The notes below the pieces were generated by a model that saw only the letters and a list, made by a program, of their open reading frames with translations, ran no database searches and was not told the origin of the DNA. From Thalassovita taeanensis (GTDB lineage Bacteria > Pseudomonadota > Alphaproteobacteria > Rhodobacterales > Rhodobacteraceae): a stretch of 64,000 bases of DNA. Of this stretch, positions 8,509-16,339 are shown piece after piece (the stretch's first letter is position 1; the number at the start of each line of letters is the position of its first letter). The position numbers were made by a program, and so were the translations under genes. The stretch covers positions 1 to 64,000 of the forward strand of contig NZ_FOEP01000001.1 in NCBI RefSeq assembly GCF_900110775.1, in the 5' to 3' direction.

Positions 8509-9552
8509 ATGAAACAGGCACTGACATCACTGACGGAACTGGCGGAGTTGCCTTTTGACGAGGTGATCGACGTGCGGTCGCCGTCGGAATTCGCCGAGGA
8601 TCACATTCCCGGCGCGATCAACCTGCCGGTTCTGAGCGATGCCGAGCGCGCCGAGGTTGGCACGATCTATGTGCAGGAGGATTCGTTTCTGGCGCGCAAG
8701 ATCGGAGCAGCTTTGGTGGCGCGCAATGCGGCGGGGCATTTGCAGGGCGCGCTGGCGGATCGGTCCGGTGGCTGGCGGCCGCTGGTGTATTGCTGGCGCG
8801 GCGGGCAGCGGTCGGGATCGTTCGCGCTGATTCTGGGGCAGGTGGGCTGGCGTGTCGGGCTGATTGATGGCGGGTATCGCAGTTATCGGCGGTTGGTGGT
8901 GCAGGCGCTGTATGATGCGCCGGTGGTGCCGCGTTTGGTGCTGATTGACGGTGGCACCGGCACGGCGAAGACGCGGTTGTTGCATCATCTGGCGCAGGCC
9001 GGGGCGCAGGTTCTGGATCTGGAGGGGATGGCCGAGCATCGCGGGTCGTTGCTGGGTGGGTGGCCCGGTGGGCAGCCCTCGCAGAAGATGTTCGAATCGC
9101 GGTTGGCGATGGCGTTGGTGCGGCTGGACCCGACGCGCCCGGTGTTTGTCGAGGCCGAGAGCAACAAGATCGGGCGGCTGATCGTGCCGCCCAGCCTGTG
9201 GCAGGCGATGCTGAAGGCCGATCATCTGCGGGTCGAGGCGCCGATTGCGGTGCGGGCCGCGTATCTGGTGCAGGCCTATGGCGATATTCTGAGCGATGCC
9301 GAGGCGCTGTGCGCGCGGTTGGCGCCGTTGGCGCGGTATCACGGTCATGCGCAGGTCGAGGCGTGGCAGGCCTTGGCACGGCAGGGTGAATTTGCGGCTT
9401 TGGCGGCGGATCTGGTGCAGGTGCATTACGATCCGGGATATCTGCGGTCGTCGCGCCGGGCCAACGCGCCTTTGGCGGTGCTGGAGCTGGCGGCGCTGGA
9501 TGATGCGGCGCTGGCGGCGGCGGTGCCGCAGATATTGGCGGCAGCGGACTAG
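8509..9552 (+). CDS. mnmH: tRNA 2-selenouridine synthase MnmH (SelU)
   Basis: The 347-residue protein replaces sulfur with selenium at wobble 2-thiouridine of tRNAs for Glu, Gln and Lys, using selenophosphate. An N-terminal rhodanese domain (residues about 5-130) carries the catalytic cysteine in PLVYCWRGGQRSG (C95). A P-loop domain follows (GGTGTAKT, about 148-155). AAGGAGG just before the ATG at 8509 fixes the start. Its TAG overlaps the selD stop on the other strand (CTAG at 9549-9552), so the selenophosphate-making and selenophosphate-using genes are tail to tail. Confidence 0.95.
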   Translation: MKQALTSLTELAELPFDEVIDVRSPSEFAEDHIPGAINLPVLSDAERAEVGTIYVQEDSFLARKIGAALVARNAAGHLQGALADRSGGWRPLVYCWRGGQRSGSFALILGQVGWRVGLIDGGYRSYRRLVVQALYDAPVVPRLVLIDGGTGTAKTRLLHHLAQAGAQVLDLEGMAEHRGSLLGGWPGGQPSQKMFESRLAMALVRLDPTRPVFVEAESNKIGRLIVPPSLWQAMLKADHLRVEAPIAVRAAYLVQAYGDILSDAEALCARLAPLARYHGHAQVEAWQALARQGEFAALAADLVQVHYDPGYLRSSRRANAPLAVLELAALDDAALAAAVPQILAAAD

Positions 9553-11741
9553 CGGCAGGTGACTGTGGGCGGGCCATCGGTCAACTGCCCGATGCGCGCG
9601 GCGGGGATCGCGGCGGCGTGGAGTTTGCCCAGCAGCGCGTCGGCCTGATCGGCGGCGACGGCGGCCAGCAGGCCACCTGCGGTTTGCGGATCGTGCAGCA
9701 GCAGGACGCGGGGATCATCGGCAGCGATATTGTTGGCGGTGACGACGGGGGCGGCGGCAAGATTGTCCGGGTAGAGCGTGGAGCGGATGCCCGTGGCGGC
9801 CAGATCCAGCGCACCATCATAGAACAGCAGCGCGCTGAGGTCGATCTGTGCTGCGGTGCCAGAGGTTTGGCAGATGGCTTGCAGGTGGCCCGCAAGGCCA
9901 AAGCCGGTCACGTCGGTCATGGCGTGGGCACGGGCGAGGATACTGGCGGATTGCGCCTGGGACTGCGCCATGGCGTGCAGTACGGCAGCGATATCGCGCC
10001 CCCGTGCGCGGCTTTGCATTTCGGCGGCAAGCAGCGTTCCGGTGCCCAGCGGCCGGGTGAGGATCAGCACATCGCCGGGCTGTGCGCCCGCGTGGGTGAT
10101 GGCGTGGTCGGTCAGGCCGGTGACGGTGAAGCCGATGGTCAGCTCGGGGCCCATGGTGGTGTGACCGCCGACGATTTCAGCCCCGGCGGCGTGGAACACC
10201 TCGGTGGCGGCGGTCATGATTTCGGTCATGGTGCGGCGTTGCAGGGTGTCGGACATGCGCGGCAGGATGATGCTGGCAAGGGCGGCTTGCGGGGCGGCGC
10301 CCATCGACCAGACATCGCCAAGTGCGTGCACGGCGGTGATCCGGGCCATCAGCGCGGGGTCTTCGGTGAAGGCGCGCAGGTGGTCGGTGGTGATCACCTG
10401 TTGCGTGCCGCCAATGGCCAGCACGGCGGCATCGTCGCCCGCGCCGGTCAGCACATCGGGGCGGTGCAGGCTGGGCAGGGTGGCGAGGGCTTGGGTCAGC
10501 GTGGCCGAGCCGACCTTGGAGCCGCAGCCGCCGCACATCGGTTGGTTTCCCTTCAGCACGTCGGTGACGCCGAGGGTGATCTCGGGCGGCAGATCGGGGT
10601 GGGGCATGGCGGGCAGGTCGTGGAATTTGTCGATGAACTTGCGGTCGATGCGGTTTTTCAGCTGCCACAGCAGCGGCCCGGCGAAGGGGCGGCCATAGCG
10701 TTCGGCCAGCGCGGATTTGCCGCCAAGCGAGATCAGCTTGAGGTAATCCTTTTGCGGGTGGAACGGGCGCAGGGGGTGGCCGGTCAGGCGGGCGCGCAGG
10801 TTGTGATAGAGGATCGGAGCCTCGCGCACGGCGAAGACGCCCGCTTTGGGGCGCGGGGCGTGGGTCAGGTGGGCGCAGTCGCCGGTGGCGAAAAGGTCAG
10901 CAAAGCCTGTCGCTTGCAGGGTGGGGCCGACATCAATGAAGCCATCGGTCAGCGGCAGCGGCGTTGCCTGCAGCCAATCGTGCGGCCGCGCCCCGGCGGC
11001 GCCGATGGTGAGCGCGGCGGGCAAGAGCGTGCCACCGGAAAGCATCGGGCCGTCGGCGGTGATCTGGCTGATGCGGGTCGAGAGCCGCAGCGTTACACCG
11101 GCCTCATCCAGCGCGCGGCGCAGGCGGGCCTGGGTCGCGGGGGCGAGGCCGGAGAGCTGATCGGAGGCCTCGATCACCGTGACATCGGCGCTGCCGGTGG
11201 CTTGCTTCAGGGCGTGGGCCATGGCCATGGCCAGTTCGACCCCGGCGACGCCTGCGCCGATCACGGCGACGGGGCCTGCAGCGGAGCCGGTGGCGCGGGC
11301 GGTGGCCAGAAACGCCTGCCAGCGCGCGGCGTAGGTATCGAGCGGCTTGGCGCCGGTGGCGTGTTCGGCAAAGCCGGGCAGGTCAGGCATTTCGGCGGTG
11401 ATGCCGATATCAACCGAGGCGACGTCATAGGGCAGCGGCGCGCGGTTTTCCAAGCGGATGCTGCGGGTGACGGGATCAAGCCCGGTGGCGCGATCAAGGA
11501 TCAGCCGCACCCCGGCAAAGCGGGCGAGGCGCACGAGGTCGATTTCCAGCTCGTCACGGGTATAGTGCCCGGCAATATGGCCGGGCAGCATGCCGGAATA
11601 GGGCGCGGTGGGGCCGGGGTTGATCACGGTCACGCGGGTGCCGGGCAGCGGGCGCATCGCCCATTTTCGCAACACCAGCGCGTGGGTATGGCCGCCGCCA
11701 ATCAGAACGAGGTCGCGGGTCAGGGGGATCTGTGGCTGCAT
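9549..11741 (-). CDS. selD: Selenide, water dikinase SelD fused to an N-terminal FAD/NAD(P) oxidoreductase
   Basis: The 730-residue protein is a two-part fusion. Residues about 1-375 are a pyridine nucleotide-disulfide/NDH-2-like flavoprotein (LVLIGGGHTHALVLRKW, AVIGAGVAGVELAMAMA, DLFATGDCAHLTH). Residues about 390-730 are SelD, which makes selenophosphate from ATP and selenide. CGGCGSK places the catalytic cysteine at C406 with the partner lysine at K409; it is cysteine, not selenocysteine. GDDAAV, GGHTTMGPELTIGF and DVTGFGLAGHL follow. The flavoprotein may supply reduced selenium, which is inference. It lies 115 bp downstream of cysG on the same strand with no terminator between, so it could be at the end of the nas transcript. 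Confidence 0.93.
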   Translation of the reverse strand: MQPQIPLTRDLVLIGGGHTHALVLRKWAMRPLPGTRVTVINPGPTAPYSGMLPGHIAGHYTRDELEIDLVRLARFAGVRLILDRATGLDPVTRSIRLENRAPLPYDVASVDIGITAEMPDLPGFAEHATGAKPLDTYAARWQAFLATARATGSAAGPVAVIGAGVAGVELAMAMAHALKQATGSADVTVIEASDQLSGLAPATQARLRRALDEAGVTLRLSTRISQITADGPMLSGGTLLPAALTIGAAGARPHDWLQATPLPLTDGFIDVGPTLQATGFADLFATGDCAHLTHAPRPKAGVFAVREAPILYHNLRARLTGHPLRPFHPQKDYLKLISLGGKSALAERYGRPFAGPLLWQLKNRIDRKFIDKFHDLPAMPHPDLPPEITLGVTDVLKGNQPMCGGCGSKVGSATLTQALATLPSLHRPDVLTGAGDDAAVLAIGGTQQVITTDHLRAFTEDPALMARITAVHALGDVWSMGAAPQAALASIILPRMSDTLQRRTMTEIMTAATEVFHAAGAEIVGGHTTMGPELTIGFTVTGLTDHAITHAGAQPGDVLILTRPLGTGTLLAAEMQSRARGRDIAAVLHAMAQSQAQSASILARAHAMTDVTGFGLAGHLQAICQTSGTAAQIDLSALLFYDGALDLAATGIRSTLYPDNLAAAPVVTANNIAADDPRVLLLHDPQTAGGLLAAVAADQADALLGKLHAAAIPAARIGQLTDGPPTVTCR

Positions 11742-11856
11742 TTGGTGGCCTTTGTGCTGTCCGTCCGGCGGGTGGTGCAGGCAGGTGTAGCGCGGGACGG
11801 CGGCGATGGCTATGAGGCCAAATGCAGCGGGGCCGGTGTCTTGGGCGGTTTGGGCC

Positions 11857-13242
11857 TTAGGTTGCGAGGCTGATCTTGGTGGCGGGTTGCGCCTTGGGGT
11901 GGCGGATCAGCAGGACGGCGGGGTTGGTAATGGCCTCGGCCTGAATGGTGGCGGCCAGCGCGTCCAGCGTGCAGCGGGCGATTTTCTGATGCGCGTGGGT
12001 GGCGCTGCCGACGATCTCGACCTCGGTCGTGGCGGGCAGGCCGGAGGCGCGCAGGTTGTCCTGCACCTCGGCGGCTTTGGTCACGGCCATATACAGCACC
12101 AGCGTGGTGCCGGGCAGGGCCATGTCGGCCCAGTCGGGGGTATCGTCGCCGGGGCGGCAGGTGCCGGTGGCGAAGGTCACGCGATCAGTCTGGCCGCGTT
12201 CGGTCAGCGGGCGGCCAAGGGCGGCGGCAGCAGCGCTGGCGGCGGTGACACCGGGCACGATTTCCACCGGGATATTGGCGGCGCGGGCGGTTTCAAGCTC
12301 CTCGGTCGCGCGGCCAAAGATCGAGGGGTCGCCGGATTTCAGCCGCACGACGCGGCGGCCCTGACGGGCGGCCGAGAGGATCACCTCGTTGATGCGGTCC
12401 TGCGGCCATTGGGTGGTGCCAAGGGTTTTGCCGACAAACACCCGTTCGGCATCGCGGCGGGCCAGTTCCAGCACATCGGGGTCGACAAGGCGGTCGTAGA
12501 AGATCACGTCGGCCTCTTGCAGGCGTTCGACCGCGCGCAGGGTCAGCAGGTCACGGGCACCGGGGCCGGCACCGACAAGGGTGATCTGGCCCTGTGCCGG
12601 GGTGCCCGGCGCGCCGTGTCCGGCGATGGCGGTTTTAAGCAGGTCTGCGGCTTCACGCTCGGCGCCGCGTTTGTGGCTTTGCCACGGGGTGCCGTTGAAG
12701 GTCCAGCGCCAGAAGGCGCGGCGTTGATCCCGCGGGACATGCGCGGCGACGGCGCTGCGCAGACGGCCTGCGAGGGCGGCGAAGCTGCCAAGGCGGGGGT
12801 CGAGCATCTGTTCGATGTCGGTTTTCAGGCGGCGGGCCAGCACCGGCGCGGTGCCTTCGGTGCCGATGGCGACGACAACCGGGTCGCGGTCCACGATCGA
12901 GGGGGTGGTGGCATCGCACAGGTCGGGCTGATCGACGACATTGACGGTGGCACCGGCCTGTTTGGCCAGCGCGTGCAGGGCGGCATCGTTTCCGGGGCAG
13001 CCGGTGCCGATGAACACCAGCGCGGTATTGGCAAAGCTGTCGAGGGTGATTGGCCCCGCATCGTGGTTGGCGCGGCCCGATGCGACGATGGCGGCAAGTT
13101 CGTCATCAAGCGTGGGGGCGAGGAAGGTCAGCGCGGCTTCGGTCTTGAGGACAAGGCGTGCTTTTTGCGCGGCCTGTTCGCCGCCGCCCGCGATGACAAC
13201 GCGGCGGTCTGCCATTCGCAGAAACATCGGGAAGGATTTCAT
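11857..13242 (-). CDS. cysG: Siroheme synthase CysG (uroporphyrinogen-III methyltransferase / precorrin-2 dehydrogenase / ferrochelatase)
   Basis: The 461-residue trifunctional enzyme has a precorrin-2 dehydrogenase/ferrochelatase part (about 1-200; MADRRVVIAGGGEQAAQKARL, AIGTEGTAPVLARRLKTDIE) followed by the S-adenosylmethionine-dependent methyltransferase (about 215-455; ITLVGAGPGARDLLTLRAVERL, DVIFYDRLV, PSIFGRATEELE). It makes siroheme, the cofactor of NirB upstream in the same strand-consistent cluster. A 56-base gap from nasA suggests co-transcription. Confidence 0.95.
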   Translation of the reverse strand: MKSFPMFLRMADRRVVIAGGGEQAAQKARLVLKTEAALTFLAPTLDDELAAIVASGRANHDAGPITLDSFANTALVFIGTGCPGNDAALHALAKQAGATVNVVDQPDLCDATTPSIVDRDPVVVAIGTEGTAPVLARRLKTDIEQMLDPRLGSFAALAGRLRSAVAAHVPRDQRRAFWRWTFNGTPWQSHKRGAEREAADLLKTAIAGHGAPGTPAQGQITLVGAGPGARDLLTLRAVERLQEADVIFYDRLVDPDVLELARRDAERVFVGKTLGTTQWPQDRINEVILSAARQGRRVVRLKSGDPSIFGRATEELETARAANIPVEIVPGVTAASAAAAALGRPLTERGQTDRVTFATGTCRPGDDTPDWADMALPGTTLVLYMAVTKAAEVQDNLRASGLPATTEVEIVGSATHAHQKIARCTLDALAATIQAEAITNPAVLLIRHPKAQPATKISLAT

Positions 13243-13298
13243 GCGCGCTTTTCTCCTTATCCGGGGTCACATAACGCCAAATTGACGCAGAGCAAGAG

Positions 13299-15947
13299 TT
13301 ATTCCGCAGCTGCGGGGACTTGGGTCGAGGCCAGAAGGGCGGCCAGTTCGGGGCGGCACGAGCCACAGTTGGTGCCCGCATTCAGCGCCTCGCCGATGGC
13401 ATCGACGCTGAGCAGGTGCTGTTCGGTGATGGCGGTGAGGATGGTATTCACGCCGACATCGAAACAGGCGCAGATCGTGGCGCCGGGGTCGGGGCGGTTG
13501 GCGGCGGGGCGTCCGGCCAGTGCATCTTGCGGCGCGCCGCCGATCAGGTGCACCAGGTGGCTGCGCGAGACCGGGACCGGGGCGCGGGCGATGAACAGCG
13601 CGCCGGTCAGCGCGCCGTCTTCGACCAGCGCGATGCGGGCGGCGCCTTTGGCCGGGTCCTGCACCGAGAGGGCCTGTGCGTCGGGGGTGCCGAGCAGGGC
13701 GCGGGCATAGGCCTCCCAATCCTCGGGGGTTTCGGTTCCGGCCAGTTCGATCCGCCAGCCGCGCGGGGCGCGGGCGCTGGCCCAATAGGGGCTGCGCGGA
13801 TCGGGGGCGCGGGTGGAGATGGCGAAGCCATACCAGGCGGCGTCGTATTTCTCGATCTGCACCACCGCGCTTTTGGAGGCGGGTTGGCCCGAGACCGGAT
13901 CGGTGATCGCGGCGACCAGCGCATCAACGCGGCCCGCGGAGGCATATTGCGCGGTCCAGTGCATCGGCGCGAAGGCCTGTCCGCGCCCGATGCGGTCGGT
14001 GATCAGCACCCGCAGCAGGGCGCTGCCCTGCGGGCTGGTGACGCGGGCCAGATCGGCGGGTTTGAGGCCAAGGGCCTCGGCCTCGGCAGGGTGCAGTTCG
14101 ACGAAGGGCTCGGCCAGGTGCTGCGACAGGCGCGGCGATTTGGCGGTGCGGGTCATGGTGTGCCAGTGGTCGCGCACCCGCCCGGTATTGAGCCGGAACG
14201 GATATTCGGGCGTGGGCTGGGTCAGGGCGGTGCGGAAGTGGATCGGCAGCATCCGCGCGCGGCCCGAGGGAGTAAAGAACCGCCCGTCGCCAAAGAAGCG
14301 CCCGCCCGCGCGGGCGGCATTCACCGGCCAGTAGAGCGGGATCATGTTGTCGAATTCGTCATCCGACATCTCGACCAAACCGGAGATGTCGAAATCGCGG
14401 CCCAGTTGACCGGCGATGCCGGAAAGGGCGGCGTATTCGCGGAAAATCTCGGCCGGGGATTGGTAATCGAAGGCGGCGTGAAAGCCCATGCGGCGGCCAA
14501 CGTCGGCCAGAATGTCCCAATCGTGGCGGGCCTCGCCGGGGGGCGGCAGCACGGCGCGCTGGCGCGAGATACAGCGTTCGGAATTGGTGACGGTGCCGTC
14601 TTTTTCGCCCCAGCCGGTGGCGGGCAGGATCACATGCGCCAGCTTGGCGGTATCGGTATCGGCGGTCAGGTCCGAGACCACGACGAAATCGCAACCCGCG
14701 ATCGCGTCGCGCACGGCATCGGCATCGGGCATCGAGACGGCGGGGTTGGTGCAGATCACCCACAGCGCCTTGATCTTGCCCGCGCCGACGGCACGGAACA
14801 TGTCGACGGCTTTCAACCCGGCCTCTTCCGGCATCTGGGGGGCTTCCCAAAAGGTTTTGACGGCGGAGCGGTGTTCGGCGTTTTCCAGATCAAGGTGGCA
14901 GGCCAGCATATTGGCCAGACCGCCGACTTCGCGCCCGCCCATGGCGTTGGGCTGTCCTGTGACAGAGAACGGCCCCATGCCGGGCTTGCCGATGCGGCCG
15001 GTGGCAAGGTGGCAATTGGTGATGGCGTTGACCTTATCGGTGCCCGCGTTGGATTGGTTGACGCCTTGGGAAAACACGGTGACGACTTTGCCGGTGCTGA
15101 TCCACATGTTGCAAAACTGCTGGATCTGCGCCTCGCTGAGGCCGGTGATGCTGCTGTCGCAGCTGCTGGCGGCGTCCAGTGCGGCCTCGAACCCATCGAC
15201 GTGATCGGCAACGAAGGCCGCGTCGAGCGCGCCTTGTTGCTGGATCTCGGCCAGGAGGCGGTTGAACAGGGCCACGTCGCTGCCGGGGGCAAGCGCCAGA
15301 TGCAGATCGGCGATGTCGCAGGTGGCGGTGCGGCGCGGGTCGATGTTGACGACCTGCATCTGCGGGCGGGCCTTTTTGGCGGCGACGATGCGCTGATACA
15401 GCACCGGGTGGCACCACGCGAGGTTGGAGCCGGTCAGCACGATCAGGTCGGCCTGTTCCAGATCCGCATAAAGCCCGGGCACGGTATCGGTGCCGAAGGC
15501 GCGTTTGTGCCCGGCCACGGTCGAGGCCATGCAGAGCCGCGAGTTGGTGTCGATATTGGCCGAGCCGATGAAGCCTTTCATCAGCTTGTTGGCGACATAG
15601 TAATCTTCACTCAGCAACTGACCCGAGACGTAGAAGGCAACGCTGTCGGGGCCATGCAGGGCGATGGTTTCGCGGAATTTCTTTGCCACGAGATCAAGCG
15701 CGCTGTCCCAGCTGGCGCGTTCGCCGTTCACCTGCGGGTGCAGCAGGCGATCATCAAGCGAGGTGGTTTCGCCAAGTGCCGAACCTTTCGAACACAGCCT
15801 GCCGAAGTTGGCGGGGTGATCGGGGTCGCCTTTGATGGTCATCCCGTTTGCGCCGTCGGGCGTGGCCAGAACCCCGCAGCCAACGCCGCAATAGGGACAG
15901 GTTGTACGGATGGCGCAGGGGGGGTCGATCGCAACGGTCTTGTTCAT
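13299..15947 (-). CDS. nasA: Assimilatory nitrate reductase catalytic subunit NasA
   Basis: The 882-residue molybdoenzyme reduces nitrate to nitrite in the cytoplasm. The N terminus carries a [4Fe-4S] motif (CPYCGVGCGV ... GRLCSKGSA). The molybdopterin domain follows (SRLCMASTVAGHKRAFG, GSNLAWCHPVLYQRI, NPAVSMPDADAVRDAI). The molybdopterin dinucleotide-binding domain is near 600-720 (FRLNTGRVRDHWHTMTRT). The C-terminal BFD-like [2Fe-2S] segment (ICACFDVGVNTI ... NAGTNCGSCRPEL) is typical of assimilatory NasA. No separate electron-transfer subunit gene is present. Confidence 0.95.
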   Translation of the reverse strand: MNKTVAIDPPCAIRTTCPYCGVGCGVLATPDGANGMTIKGDPDHPANFGRLCSKGSALGETTSLDDRLLHPQVNGERASWDSALDLVAKKFRETIALHGPDSVAFYVSGQLLSEDYYVANKLMKGFIGSANIDTNSRLCMASTVAGHKRAFGTDTVPGLYADLEQADLIVLTGSNLAWCHPVLYQRIVAAKKARPQMQVVNIDPRRTATCDIADLHLALAPGSDVALFNRLLAEIQQQGALDAAFVADHVDGFEAALDAASSCDSSITGLSEAQIQQFCNMWISTGKVVTVFSQGVNQSNAGTDKVNAITNCHLATGRIGKPGMGPFSVTGQPNAMGGREVGGLANMLACHLDLENAEHRSAVKTFWEAPQMPEEAGLKAVDMFRAVGAGKIKALWVICTNPAVSMPDADAVRDAIAGCDFVVVSDLTADTDTAKLAHVILPATGWGEKDGTVTNSERCISRQRAVLPPPGEARHDWDILADVGRRMGFHAAFDYQSPAEIFREYAALSGIAGQLGRDFDISGLVEMSDDEFDNMIPLYWPVNAARAGGRFFGDGRFFTPSGRARMLPIHFRTALTQPTPEYPFRLNTGRVRDHWHTMTRTAKSPRLSQHLAEPFVELHPAEAEALGLKPADLARVTSPQGSALLRVLITDRIGRGQAFAPMHWTAQYASAGRVDALVAAITDPVSGQPASKSAVVQIEKYDAAWYGFAISTRAPDPRSPYWASARAPRGWRIELAGTETPEDWEAYARALLGTPDAQALSVQDPAKGAARIALVEDGALTGALFIARAPVPVSRSHLVHLIGGAPQDALAGRPAANRPDPGATICACFDVGVNTILTAITEQHLLSVDAIGEALNAGTNCGSCRPELAALLASTQVPAAAE

Positions 15948-16006
15948 GGCTCTGCCCTTGGGTCAGGTCGTGGATCCCCGCCCATGAGGGGCGGGGCGCA
16001 GGATCT

Positions 16007-16339
16007 TCAGGCGGCGGCCTGCTTGGTCAGGCGGGCGGCATCCAGCAGGATGCGCCCGGCTTCGACTTTGGTTTCGAAGGTGTCGATCTGGCCTTCGTCG
16101 GCGCCCTGAGCCGTGCCTGTTTCCAGACTGAAGACCCAGTTGTGCAGCGGGCAGGTGACGGATTTTCCGTGCACGATGCCTTCGGACAGGGGGCCGCCCT
16201 TGTGGGGGCAGCGGTCCGAGGTGGCGAAGACTTCGGCCTCGGACGTGCGGAACACCGCCACGCAGCCAAGCGTGGTTTTCACAATGCGGGCACCGCGCAG
16301 GGGGATGTCTTCCAGGGCGCCAATATCAAGCCAGCTCAT
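16007..16339 (-). CDS. nirD: Nitrite reductase small subunit NirD
   Basis: The 110-residue Rieske-type [2Fe-2S] protein has the two ligand boxes CPHKGGPLSEG and CPLHNWVFSLETG. It is the small subunit of the NAD(P)H-dependent assimilatory nitrite reductase. Its ATG overlaps the nirB stop (16336-16339), so the two subunits are translated together. Confidence 0.93.
   Translation of the reverse strand: MSWLDIGALEDIPLRGARIVKTTLGCVAVFRTSEAEVFATSDRCPHKGGPLSEGIVHGKSVTCPLHNWVFSLETGTAQGADEGQIDTFETKVEAGRILLDAARLTKQAAA

Noticed and set aside
9618-11873. A 751-codon plus-strand frame opposite selD, and similar very long antisense frames opposite nasA (13320-16109) and putA (909-2627).
   Set aside because: They lie wholly or largely opposite confident genes, are glycine/arginine-rich, and follow from high GC at third codon positions.
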